From Megalopta genalis (Eukaryota; Arthropoda; Insecta; Hymenoptera; Halictidae), in NCBI RefSeq assembly GCF_051020955.1, contig NW_027476680.1, positions 1-64,000 on the forward strand: a stretch of 64,000 nucleotides of DNA, in the 5' to 3' direction. The notes under the pieces are model-generated. The model searched no databases. It was given only the letters and a program-made list of their open reading frames with translations, and was not told the origin of the DNA. Numbering within the stretch: position 1 is the stretch's first letter; the number at the start of each line of letters is the position of its first letter. The translations under genes were made by a program, and so were the position numbers. Positions 50,041 through 63,900 of the stretch are shown here, piece after piece.

Positions 50041-51599
50041 AAGTGTTTGAAGCTAAATCATTTTTTAAGCATGGATTTGAAGGTAAACCTTCTACATCGC
50101 ATTGATTTGAAGCTAAATCATGAGTTTCGCATGGATTAGAAGCTAACACGTTTGTTTCGCCTGCATTTGAAGCTATATCATTTATATCGCAAGTATTTGA
50201 AGCTAAATCATTTGTTAAGCATGGATTTGAAGGTATACCTTCTACATCGCATTGATTTGAAGCTAAATCATGTGTTTCGCATAGATATGAAGCTATCTCG
50301 TTTGTTTCGTCTGCATTTGAAGCTGTATCATTTATACCGCAAGTATCTGAACCTAAATCATTTGTTTCGCATGGATTTGAAGCTAAGCCTTCTACTTTGC
50401 ATAGATTTGAAGCTAAATCAAGTTCATCGCATGGATTTTGAAGCTAACTCGTTTGATCGTCTGCATTTGAAGCTTTTTCACTTATATCCCAAGTGTTTGA
50501 AGCTAAATCATTTGTTGAGCATTGATTTGAAGGTAAACCTTCCACATCGCATTGATTTGAAGCTAAATCATGAGTTTCGCATGGATTAGAAGCTAACTCG
50601 TTTGTTTCGCCTGCATTTGAAGCTATATCATTTATGTCGCAAGTATTTGAAGCTAAATCATTTGTGTTGCATGGATTTGAAGCTAAGCCTTCTACTTCGC
50701 ATTGATTTGAAGCTAAATCAAGTTTATCGCATGAATTTTGAAGCTAACTCGTTTGATCGTCAGCATTTCAAGCTATATCACTTATATCCCAACTGTTTGA
50801 AGCTAAATCATTTGTGTTGCATGGATTTGAAGCTCATCCTTCTACTTCGCATTGATTTGAAGCTAAATCAAGTTTATCGCATGGATTTTGAAGCTAACTC
50901 GTTTGATCGTCTGCATTTGAAGCTATATCACTTATATCCCAAGTGTTTGAAGCTAAATTATTTCTTAAGCATGGATTTGAAGGTAAACCTTCTACATCGC
51001 ATTGATTTGAAGCTAAATCATGGGTTTCGCATAGATATGAAGCTAACTCGTTTGTTTCGTCTGCATTTGAAGCTGTATCACGTATACCGCAAGTATCTGG
51101 ACGTAAATAATTTGTTTCGCATGGATTGGAAGCTAAGCCTTCTACTTCGCATTGATTTGAAGCTAAATCAAGTTTATCGCATGGATTTTGAAGCTAACTC
51201 GTTTGATCGTCTGCATTTCAAGCTATATCACTTATGTCCCAGGTGTTTGAAGCTAAATTATTTGTTAAGCATGGATTTGAAGGTAAACCTCCTACATCGC
51301 ATTGATTTGAAGCTAATCATGAGTTTCGCATGGATTAGAAGCTAACTCGTTTGTTTCGCCTGCATTTGAAGCTATATCATTTATGTCGCAAGTATTTGAA
51401 GCTAAATCATTTGTGTTGCATGGATTTGAAGCTCATCCTTCTACTTCGCATTGATTTGAAGCTAAATCAAGTTTATCGCATGGATTTTGAAGCTAACTCG
51501 TTTGATCGTCTGCATTTGAAGCTATATCACTTATATCCCAAGTGTTTGAAGCTAAATTATTTCTTAAGCATGGATTTGAAGGTAAACCTTCTACATCGC
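50041..51599. repeat. Satellite between the two 3.1-kb duplicates
   Basis: Continuous 30-bp units. They include GAATTTTGAAGC with CAGCATTTC variants also seen at 37670 and 39170, so material of the 1497-bp HOR has been inserted here or retained. No gene is visible. Confidence 0.8.
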
Positions 51600-54500
51600 A
51601 TTGATTTGAAGCTAAATCATGGGTTTCGCATAGATATGAAGCTAACTCGTTTGTTTCGTCTGCATTTGAAGCTGTATCACTTATACCGCAAGTATCTGGA
51701 CGTAAATAATTTGTTTCGCATGGATTGGAAGCTAAGCCTTCTACTTCGCATTGATTTGAAGCTAAATCAAGTTTATCGCATGGATTTTGAAGCTAACTCG
51801 TTTGATCGTCTGCATTTCAAGCTATATCACTTATGTCCCAAGTGTTTGAAGCTAAATTATTTGTTAAGCATGGATTTGAAGGTAAACCTCCTACATCGCA
51901 TTGATTTGAAGCTAATCATGAGTTTCGCATGGATTAGAAGCTAACACGTTTGTTTCGCCTGCATTTGAAGCTATATTATTTATATCACAAGTATTTGAAG
52001 CGGAATCATTTGTTAAGCATGGATTTGAAGGTAAACCTTCCAAATCGCATTGATTTGAAGTTAAATCATGAGTTTCGCATGGATTAGAAGCTAACTCGTT
52101 TGTTTCGCCTGCATTTGGAGCTATATCATTTATATCGCAAGTATTTGAAGCTAAATCATTTGTGTTCCACGGATTTGAAGCTAATCCTTCTACTTCGCAT
52201 TGATTTGAAGCTAAATCAAGTTTATCGCATGGATTTTGAATCTAACTCGTTTGATCGTCTGCATTTGATGCCATATCACTTATATCCCAAGTGTTTGAAG
52301 CTAAATCATTTGTTAAGCATTGATTTGAAGGTAAACCTTCCACATCGCATTGATTTGAAGCTAAATCATGAGTTTCGCATGGATTAGAAGCTAACTCGAT
52401 TGTTTCGCCTGCATTTGAAGCTATATCATTTATGTCGCAAGTATTTGAAGCTAAATCATTTGTGTTGCATGGATTTGAAGCTCATCCTTCTACTTCGCAT
52501 TGATTTGAAGCTAAATCAAGTTTATCGCATGGATTTTGAAGCTAACTCGTTTGATCGTCTGCATTTGAAGCTATATCACTTATATCCCAAGTGTTTGAAG
52601 CTAAATTATTTGTTAAGCATGGATTTGAAGGTAAACCTCCTACATCGCATTGATTTGAAGCTAAATCATGAGTTTCGCATGGATTAGAAGCTAACACGTT
52701 TGTTTCGCCTGCATTTGAAGCTATATCATTTATATCGCAAATATTTGAAGCGAAATCATTTGTTAAGCATGGATTTGAAGGTAAACCTTCTACATCGCAT
52801 TGATTTGAAGCTAAATCATGAGTTTCGCATGGATTAGAAGCTAACTAGTTTGTTTCGCCTGCATTTGAAGCTATATCATTTATATCGCAAGTATTTGAAG
52901 CTAAATCATTTGTGTTCCACGGATTTGAAGCTAATCCTTCTGCTTCGCATTGATTTGAAGCTAAATCAAGTTTATCGCATGGATTTTGAATCTAACTCGT
53001 TTGATCGTCTGCATTTGTTGCCATATCACTTATATCCCAAGTGTTTGAAGCTTAATCATTTTTTAAGCATGGATTTGAAGGTAAACCTTCTACATCGCAT
53101 TGATTTGAAGCTAAATCATGAGTTTCGCATGGATTAGAAGCTAACACGTTTGTTTCGCCTGCATTTGAAGCTATATCATTTATATCGCAAGTATTTCAAG
53201 CTAAATCATTTGTTAAGCATGGATTTGAAGGTATACCTTCTACATCGCATTGATTTGAAGCTAAATCATGTGTTTCGCATAGATATGAAGCTATCTCGTT
53301 TGTTTCGTCTGCATTTGGAGCTGTATCACTTATACCGCAAGTATCTGAACCTAAATCATTTGTTTCGCATGGAGTGGGAGCTAAGCCTTCTACTTCGCAT
53401 TGATTTGAAGCTGAATACAATTTATCGCGTGGATTATTAAGCTAACTCGTTTGACCGTCTGCATTTGAAGCTATATCATTTATATCGCAAGTATTAGAAG
53501 CTAAATCATTTGTATTGCATGGATTTGAAGCTCATCCTTCTACTTCGCATTGATTTGAAGCTAAATCAAATTTATCACGTGGATTATGAAGCTAACACGT
53601 TTGTTTCGCCTGCATTTGAAGCTGTATCACTTATACCGCAAGTATCTGGACCTAAATCATTTGTTTCGCATGGATTGGAAGCTAAGCCTTCTACTTCGCA
53701 TTGATTTGAAGCTAAATCAAGTTTATCGCATGGATTTTGAAGCTAACTCGTTTGATCGTCTGCATTTCAAGCTATATCACTTATATCCCAACTGTTTGAA
53801 GCTAAATCATTTGTTGCGCATGGATTTGAAGCTCATCCTTCTACTTCGCATTGATTTGAAGCTAAATCAAGTTTATCGCATGGATTTTGAAGCTAACTCG
53901 TTTGATCGTCTGCATTTGAAGCTATATCACTTATATCCCAAGTGTTTGAAGCTAAATTATTTCTTAAGCATGGATTTGAAGGTAAACCTTCTACATCGCA
54001 TTGATTTGAAGCTAAATCATGGGTTTCGCATAGATATGAAGCTAACTCGTTTGTTTCGTCTGCATTTAAAGCTGTATCACTTATACCGCAAGTATCTGGA
54101 CGTAAATCATTTGTTTCGCATGGATTGGAAGCTAAGCCTTCTACTTCGCTTTGATTTGAAGCTAAATCAAGTTTATCGCATGGATTTTGAAGCTAACTCG
54201 TTTGATCGTCTGCATTTCAAGCTATATCACTTATGTCCCAAGTGTTTGAAGCTAAATTATTTGTTATGCATGGATTTGAAGGTAAACCTCCTACATCGCA
54301 TTCATTTGAAGCTAATCATGAGTTTCGCATGGATTAGAAGCTAACACGTTTGTTTCGCCTGCATTTGAAGCTATATCATTTATATCACAAGTATTTGAAG
54401 CGGAATCATTTGTTAAGCATGGATTTGAAGGTAAACCTTCCACATCGCATTGATTTGAAGCTAAATCATGAGTTTCGCATGGATTAGAAGCTAACTCGTT

Positions 54501-54690
54501 TGTTTCGCCTGCATTTGGAGCTATATTATTTATATCGCAAGTATTTGAAGCTAAATCATTTGTGTTCCACGGATTTGAAGCTAATCCTTCTACTTCGCAT
54601 TGATTTGAAGCTAAATCAAGTTTATCGCATGGATTTTGAATCTAACTCGTTTGATCGTCTGCATTTGATGCCATATCACTTATATCCCAA
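51600..54690. repeat. Segmental duplication B of about 3.1 kb (partner 46950-50040)
   Basis: Second member of the 4648-bp-offset pair. Differences include GTGGGAGC at about 53386 versus GTGGAAGC, and CCCAACTG versus CCCGACTG at about 53788/49140. It diverges from the partner near 54690, where this copy continues with GTTAAGCATTG and the other with TTTTTAAGCATGG. Confidence 0.88.
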
Positions 54691-57600
54691 GTGTTTGAAG
54701 CTAAATCATTTGTTAAGCATTGATTTGAAGGTAAACCTTCCACATCGCATTGATTTGAAGCTAAATCATGAGTTTCGCATGGATTAGAAGCTAACTCGAT
54801 TGTTTCGCCTGCATTTGAAGCTATATCATTTATGTCGCAAGTATTTGAAGCTAAATCATTTGTGTTGCATGGATTTGAAGCTCATCCTTCTACTTCGCAT
54901 TGATTTGAAGCTAAATCAAGTTTATCGCATGGATTTTGAATCTAACTCGTTTGATCGTCTGCATTTGTTGCCATATCACTTATATCCCAAGTGTTTAGAA
55001 ACTAAATCATTTTTTAAGCATGGATTTGAAGGTAAACCTTCTACATCGCATTGATTTGAAGCTAAATCATGAGTTTCGCATGGATTAGAAGCTAACACGT
55101 TTGTTTCGCCTGCATTTGAAGCTATATCATTTATATCGCAAGTATTTGAAGCTAAATCATTTGTTAAGCATGGATTTGAAGATATACCTTCTACATCGCA
55201 TTGATTTGAAGCTAAATCATGTGTTTCGCATAGATATGAAGCTATCTCGTTTGTTTCGTCTGCATTTGGAGCTGTATCACTTATACCGCAAGTATCTGAA
55301 CCTAAATCATTTGTTTCGCATGGAGTGGAAGCTAAGCCTTCTACTTCGCATTGATTTGAAGCTGAATACAATTTATCGCGTGGATTATTAAGCTAACTCG
55401 TTTGACCGTCTGCATTTGAAGCTATATCATTTATATCGCAAGTATTAGAAGCTAAATCATTTGTATTGCATGGATTTGAAGCTCATCCTTCTACTTCGCA
55501 TTGATTTGAAGCTAAATCAAATTTATCGCGTGGATTATGAAGCTAACACGTTTGTTTCGCCTGCATTTGAAGCTGTATCACTTATACCGCAAGTATCTGG
55601 ACCTAAATCATTTGTTTCGCATGGATTGGAAGCTAAGCCTTCTACTTCGCATTGATTTGAAGCTAAATCAAGTTTATCGCATGGATTTTGAAGCTAACTC
55701 GTTTGATCGTCTGCATTTCAAGCTATATCACTTATATCCCAACTGTTTGAAGCTAAATCATTTGTTGCGCATGGATTTGAAGCTCATCCTTCTACTTCGC
55801 ATTGATTTGAAGCTAAATCAAGTTTATCGCATGGATTTTGAAGCTAACTCGTTTGATCGTCTGCATTTGAAGCTATATCACTTATATCCCAAGTGTTTGA
55901 AGCTAAATTATTTCTTAAGCATGGATTTGAAGGTAAACCTTCTACATCGCATTGATTTGAAGCTAAATCATGGGTTTCGCATAGATATGAAGCTATCTCG
56001 TTTGTTTCGTCTGCATTTGAAGCTGTATCATTTATACCGCAGTATCTGAACCTAAATCATTTGTTTCGCATGGATTTGAAGCTAAGCTTTCTACTTTGCA
56101 TTGATTTGAAGCTAAATCAAGTTTATCGCATGGATTTTGAATCTAACTCGTTTGATCGTCTGCATTTGTTGCCATATCACTTATATCCCAAGTGTTTGAA
56201 GCTTAATCATTTTTTAAGCATGGATTTGAAGGTAAACCTTCTACATCGCATTGATTTGAAGCTAAATCATGAGTTTCGCATGGATTAGAAGCTAACACGT
56301 TTGTTTCGCCTGCATTTGAAGCTATATCATTTATATCGCAAGTATTTCAAGCTAAATCATTTGTTAAGCATGGATTTGAAGGTATACCTTCTACATCGCA
56401 TTGATTTGAAGCTAAATCATGTGTTTCGCATAGATATGAAGCTATCTCGTTTGTTTCGTCTGCATTTGGAGCTGTATCACTTATACCGCAAGTATCTGAA
56501 CCTAAATCATTTGTTTCGCATGGAGTGGAAGCTAAGCCTTCTACTTCGCATTGATTTGAAGCTGAATACAATTTATCGCGTGGATTATTAAGCTAACTCG
56601 TTTGACCGTCTGCATTTGAAGCTATATCATTTATATCGCAAGTATTAGAAGCTAAATCATTTGTATTGCATGGATTTGAAGCTCATCCTTCTACTTCGCA
56701 TTGATTTGAAGCTAAATCAAATTTATCGCGTGGATTATGAAGCTAACACGTTTGTTTCGCCTGCATTTGAAGCTGTATCACTTATACCGCAAGTATCTGG
56801 ACCTAAATCATTTGTTTCGCATGGATTGGAAGCTAAGCCTTCTACTTCGCATTGATTTGAAGCTAAATCAAGTTTATCGCATGGATTTTGAAGCTAACTC
56901 GTTTGATCGTCTGCATTTCAAGCTATATCACTTATATCCCAACTGTTTGAAGCTAAATCATTTGTTGCGCATGGATTTGAAGCTCATCCTTCTACTTCGC
57001 ATTGATTTGAAGCTAAATCAAGTTTATCGCATGGATTTTGAAGCTAACTCGTTTGATCGTCTGCATTTGAAGCTATATCACTTATATCCCAAGTGTTTGA
57101 AGCTAAATTATTTGTTAAGCATGGATTTGAAGGTAAACCTCCTACATCGCATTGATTTGAAGCTAAATCATGAGTTTCGCATGGATTAGAAGCTAACACG
57201 TTTGTTTCGCCTGCATTTGAAGCTATATCATTTATATCGCAAATATTTGAAGCGAAATCATTTGTTAAGCATGGATTTGAAGGTAAACCTTCTACATCGC
57301 ATTGATTTGAAGCTAAATCATGAGTTTCGCATGGATTAGAAGCTAACTAGTTTGTTTCGCATGCATTTGAAGCTATATCATTTATATCGCAAGTATTTGA
57401 AGCTAAATCATTTGTGTTCCACGGATTTGAAGCTAATCCTTCTGCTTCGCATTGATTTGAAGCTAAATCAAGTTTATCGCATGGATTTTGAATCTAACTC
57501 GTTTGATCGTCTGCATTTGTTGCCATATCACTTATATCCCAAGTGTTTAGAAACTAAATCATTTTTTAAGCATGGATTTGAAGGTAAACCTTCTACATCG

Positions 57601-57950
57601 CATTGATTTGAAGCTAAATCATGAGTTTCGCATGGATTAGAAGCTAACACGTTTGTTTCGCCTGCATTTGAAGCTATATCATTTATATCGCAAGTATTTG
57701 AAGCTAAATCATTTGTTAAGCATGGATTTGAAGATATACCTTCTACATCGCATTGATTTGAAGCTAAATCATGTGTTTCGCATAGATATGAAGCTATCTC
57801 GTTTGTTTCGTCTGCATTTGGAGCTGTATCACTTATATCGCAAGTATCTGATGTTAAATCATTTGTTCCGCATGGATTTGAAGCTAAACCTTCTACATCG
57901 CATTGATTTGAAGCTAAATCATGAGTTTCGCATGGATTAGAAGCTAACAC
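54691..57950. repeat. 1200-bp and 2552-bp offset repeats
   Basis: About 55100-55900 recurs at 56300-57100 (offset exactly 1200 = 8 x 150). The segment with TGTTTAGAAACTAAATC near 54990 recurs at 57542 (offset 2552) and matches 42975. The array here is therefore built from a small set of blocks used again and again. No gene is visible. Confidence 0.85.
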
Positions 57951-60900
57951 GTTTGTTTCGCCTGCATTTGAAGCTATATCATTTATATCGCAAGTATTTG
58001 AAGCTAAATCATTTGTTAATCATGGATTTGAAGGTATACCTTCTACATCGCATTGATTTGAAGCTAAATCATGTGTTTCGCATAGATATGAAGCTATCTC
58101 GTTTGTTTCGTCTGTATTTGAAGCTGTATCATTTATACCGCAAGTATCTGAACCTAAATCATTTGTTTCGCATGGATTTGAAGCTAAGCCTTCTACTTTG
58201 CATTGATTTGAAGCTAAATCAAGTTCATCGCATGGATTTTGAAACTAACTCGTTTGATCGTCTGCATTTGAAGCTTTTTCACTTATATCCCAAGTGTTTG
58301 AAGCTAAATCATTTGTTGCGCATGGATTTGAAGGTGAACCTTCTACATCGCATTGATTTGAAGCTAAATCATGAGTTTCGCATGGATTAGATGCTAACTC
58401 GTTTGTTTCGCCTGCATTTGAAGCTAAGTCATTTACATCGCAAGTATTTGAAGCTAAGTCATTTGTTAAGCATGGATTTGAAGGTAAACCTTCTACATCG
58501 CATTGATTTGAAGCTAAATCAAATTTATTGCGTGGATTTTGAAGCTAACTCGTTTGATCGTCTGCATTTGAAGCTATATCACTTATGTCCCAAGTGTTTG
58601 AAGCTAAATCATTTGTTAAGCTTGGATTTGAAGGTAAACCTTCTACATCACATTGATTTGAAGCTAAATCAAGTTTATCGCATGGATTTTGAAGCTAACT
58701 CGTTTGATCGTCTGCATTTGATGCCATATCACTTATATCCCAAGTGTTTGATTCTAAATCATTTTTTAAGCATGGATTTGAAGGTAAACCTTCTACATCG
58801 CATTGATTTGAAGCTAAATCATGGGCTTCGCATAGATATGAAGCTAACTCGTTTGTTTCGTCTGCATTTGAAGCTGTATCACTTATACCGCAAGTATCTG
58901 GACCTAAATCATTTGTTAAGCATGGATTTGAAGGTAAACCTTCCACATCGCATTGATTTGAAGCTAAATCATGAGTTTCGCATGGATTAGAAGCTAACAC
59001 GTTTGTTTCGCCTGCATTTGAAGCTATATCATTTATATCGCAAGTATTTGAAGCTAAATCATTTGTTAATCATGGATTTGAAGGTATACCTTCTACATCG
59101 CATTGATTTGAAGCTAAATCATGTGTTTCGCATAGATATGAAGCTATCTCGTTTGTTTCGTCTGCATTTGAAGCTGTATCATTTATACCGCAAGTATCTG
59201 AACCTAAATCATTTGTTTCGCATGGATTTGAAGCTAAGCCTTCTACTTTGCATTGATTTGAAGCTAAATCAAGTTCATCGCATGGATTTTGAAACTAACT
59301 CGTTTGATCGTCTGCATTTGAAGCTTTTTCACTTATATCCCAAGTGTTTGAAGCTAAATCATTTGTTAAGCATTGATTTGAAGGTAAACCTTCCACATCG
59401 CATTGATTTGAAGCTAAATCATGAGTTTCGCATGGATTAGAAGCTAACTCGTTTGTTTCGCCTGCATTTGAAGCTATATCATTTATGTCGCAAGTATTTG
59501 AAGCTAAATCATTTGTGTTGCATGGATTTGAAGCTCATCCTTCTACTTCGCATTGATTTGAAGCTAAATCAAGTTTATCGCATGGATTTTGAAGCTAACT
59601 CGTCTGATCGTCTGCATTTGAAGCTATATCACTTATATCCCAAGTGTTTGAAGCTAAATTATTTGTGTTGCATGGATTTGAAGCTCATCCTTCTACTTCG
59701 CATTGATTTGAAGCTAAATCATTAGTTTCGCATGGATTAGAATCTAACACGTTTTTTTCGCCTGCATTTGAAGCTATATCATTTATATCGCAAATATTTG
59801 AAGCTAAATCATTTGTTAATCATGGATTTGAAGATATACCTTCTACATCGCATTGATTTGCAGCTAAATCATGAGTTTCGCATGGATTAGAAGCTAACAC
59901 GTTTGTTTCGCCTGCATTTGAAGCTGTATCATTTATATCGCAAGTATTAGAAGCTAAATCATTTGAATTGCATGGATTTGAAGCTCATCCTTCTACTTCG
60001 CATTGATTTGAAGCTAAATCAAGTTTATCGCATGGATTTTGAATCTAACTCGTTTGATCGTCTGCATTTGAAGCTTTTTCACTTATATCCCAAGTGTTTG
60101 AAGCTAAATCATTTGTTAAGCATTGATTTGAAGGTAAACCTTCTACATCGCATTGATTTGAAGCTAAATCATGAGTTTCGCATGGATTAGAAGCTAACTC
60201 GTTTGTTCCGCCTGCATTTGAAGCTGTATCATTTATATCGCAAGTATTTGAAGCGAAATCATTTGTTAAGCATGGATTTGAAGGTAAACCTTCTACATCG
60301 CATTGATTTGAAGCTAAATCATGTGTTTCGCATAGATATGAAGCTAACTCGTTTGCTTCGTCAGCATTTGAAGCTGTATCATTTATACCGCAAGTATCTG
60401 AACCTAAATCATTTGTTTCGCATGGATTTGAAGCTAAGCCTTCTACTTCGCATTGATTTGAAGCTAAATCAAGTTTATCGCATGGATTTTGAAGCTAACT
60501 GGTTTGATCGTCTGCATTTGAAGCTATATCATTTATATCGCAAGTATTTGAAGCTTAATCATTTGTTAAGCATGTATTTGAAGGTAAACCTTCTACATCG
60601 CATTGATTTGAAGCTATATCATGTGTTTCGCATAGATATGAAGCTAACTCGTTTGATCGTCTGCATTTGAAGCTATATCACTTATATCCCAAGTGTTTGA
60701 AGCTAAATTATTTGTTAAGCATGGATTTGAAGGTAAACCTCCTACATCGCATTGATTTGAAGCTAAATCATGAGTTTCGCATGGATTTGAAGCTAACACG
60801 TTTGTTTCGCCTGCATTTGAAGCTATATCATTTATATCGCAAATATTTGAAGCGAAATCATTTGTTAAGCATGGATTTGAAGGTAAACCTTCTACATCGC

Positions 60901-63900
60901 ATTGATTTGAAGCTAAATCATGAGTTTCGCATGGATTAGAAGCTAACTAGTTTGTTTCGCCTGCATTTGAAGCTATATCATTTATATCGCAAGTATTTGA
61001 AGCTAAATCATTTGTTTCGCATGGATTGGAAGATAAGCCTTCTACTTCGCATTGATTTGAAGCTAAATCAAGTTTATCGCATGGATTTTGAAGCTAACTC
61101 GTTTGATCGTCTGCATTTGTTGCCATATCACTTATATCCCAAGTGTTTGAAGCTAAATCATTTTTTAAGCATGGATTTGAAGGTAAACCTTCTACATCGC
61201 ATTGATTTGAAGTTAAATCATGAGTTTCGCATGGATTAGAAGCTAACACGTTTGTTTCGCCTGCATTTGAAGCTATATCATTTATATCGCAAGTATTTGA
61301 AGCTAAATCATTTGTTAAGCATGGATTTGATGGTATACCTTCTACATCGCATTGATTTGAAGCTAAATCATGTGTTTCGCATAGATATGAAGCTATCTCG
61401 TTTGTTTCGTCTGCATTTGAAGCTGTATCATTTATACCGCAAGTATCTGAACCTAAATCATTTGTTTCGCATGGATTTGAAGCTAAGCCTTCTACTTTGC
61501 ATTGATTTGAAGCTAAATCAAGTTTAGCGCATGGATTTTGAAGCTAACTCGTTTGATCGTCTGCATTTGAAGCTTTTTCACTTATATCCCAAGTGTTTGA
61601 AGCTAAATCATTTGTTAAGCATTGATTTGAAGGTAAACCTTCTACATCGCATTGATTTGAAGCTAAATCATGAGTTTCGCATGGATTAGAAGCTAACTCG
61701 TTTGTTCCGCCTGCATTTGAAGCTATATCATTTATATCGCAAGTATTAGAAGCTAAATCATTTGTATGGCATGGATTTGAAGCTCATCCTTCTACTTCGC
61801 ATTGATTTGAAGCTAAATCAAATTTATCGCGTGGATTATGAAGCTAACTCGTTTGATCGTCTGCATTTGAAGCTATATCACTTATATCCCAAGTGTTTGA
61901 AGCTAAATCATTTGTTAAGCATGGATTTGAAGGTAAACCTTCTACATCGCATTGATTTGCAGCTAAATCATGAGTTTCGCATGGATTAGAAGCTAACACG
62001 TTTGTTTCGCCTGCATTTGAAGCTGTATCATTTATATCGCAAGTATTAGAAGCTAAATCATTTGAATTGAATGGATTTGAAGCTCATCCTTCTACTTCGC
62101 ATTGATTTGAAGCTAAATCAAGTTTATCGCATGGATTTTGAATCTAACTCGTTTGATCGTCTGCATTTGAAGCTTTTTCACTTATATCCCAAGTGTTTGA
62201 AGCTAAATCATTTGTTAAGCATTGATTTGAAGGTAAACCTTCTACATCGCATTGATTTGAAGCTAAATCATGAGTTTCGCATGGATTAGAAGCTAACTCG
62301 TTTGTTCCGCCTGCATTTGAAGCTGTATCATTTATATCGCAAGTATTAGAAGCTAAATCATTTGAATTGCATGGATTTGAAGCTCATCCTTCTACTTCGC
62401 ATTGATTTGAAGCTAAATCAAATTTATCGCGTGGATTATGAAGCTAACTCGTTTGTTTCGTCTGCATTTGAAGCTATATCACTTATGTCCCAAGTGTTTG
62501 AAGCTAAATCATTTGTTAAGCATGGATTTGAAGGTAAACCTTCTACATCGCATTGATTTGAAGCTAAATCATGAGTTTCGCATGGATTAGAAGCTAACAC
62601 GTTTGTTTCGCCTGCATTTGAAGCTACTTCATTTATATCGCAAGTATTTGAAGCTAAATCATTTGTTAAGCATGGATTTGAAGGTAAACCTTCTACATCG
62701 TATTGATTTGAAGCTAAATCATGTGTTTCGTATAGATATGAAGCTAACTCGTTTGTTTCGTCTGCATTTGAAGCTGTATCACTTATACCGCAAGTATTTG
62801 AACTTAAATCATTTGTTTCGCATGGATTGGAAGCTAAGCCTTCTACTTCGCATTGATTTGAAGCTAAATCAAGTTTATCGCATGGATTTTGAAGCTAAAC
62901 TCGTTTGATCGTCTGCATTTCAAGCTATATCACTTATATCCCAAGTGTTTGAAGCTAAATCATTTGTTGCGCATGGATTTGAGGGTGAACCTTCTACATC
63001 GCATTGATTTGAAGCTAAATCATGAGTTTCGCATGGATTAGAAGCTAACTCGTTTGTTTCACCTGCATTTGAAGCTATATAACTTGTATCGTAAGTATTT
63101 GAAGCTAAATCATTTGTGTTCCACGGATTCGAAGCTAATCCTTCTACTTCGCATTGATTTGAAGCTAAATCAAGTTTATCGCATGGATTTTGAAGCTATC
63201 ACGTTTGATCGTCTGCATTTGCAGCTATATCACTTATATCCCAAGTGTTTGAAGCTAAATCATTTTTTAAGCATGGATTTGAAGGTAAACCTTCTACATC
63301 GCATTGATTTGAAGCTAAATCATGAGTTTCGCATGGATTAGAAGCTAACACGTTTGTTTCGCCTGCATTTGAAGCTATATCATTTATATCGCAAGTATTT
63401 GAAGCTAAATCATTTGTTAAGCGTGGATTTGAAGGTATACCTTCTACATCGCATTGATTTGAAGCTAAATCATGTGTTTCGCATAGATATGAAGCTATCT
63501 CGTTTGTTTCGTCTGCATTTGAAGCTGTATCATTTATACCGCAAGTATCTGAACCTAAATCATTTGTTTCGCATGGATTTGAAGCTAAGCCTTCTACTTT
63601 GCATTGATTTGAAGCTAAATCAAGTTTAGCGCATGGATTTTGAAGCTAACTCGTTTGATCGTCTGCATTTGAAGCTTTTTCACTTATATCCCAAGTGTTT
63701 GAAGCTAAATCATTTGTTAACCATTGATTTGAAGGTAAACCTTCTACATCGCATTGATTTGAAGCTAAATCATGAGTTTCGCATGGATTAGAAGCTAACT
63801 CGTTTGTTCCGCCTGCATTTGAAGCTATATCATTTATATCGCAAGTATTAGAAGCTAAATCATTTGTATTGCATGGATTTGAAGCTCATCCTTCTACTTC

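Noticed and set aside
57528..57950. - strand 131-163 aa Cys-repeat ORFs as genes
   Set aside because: They are satellite translations ended by amplified lesions; the same ORF reappears wherever the block is copied (42957, 54976).
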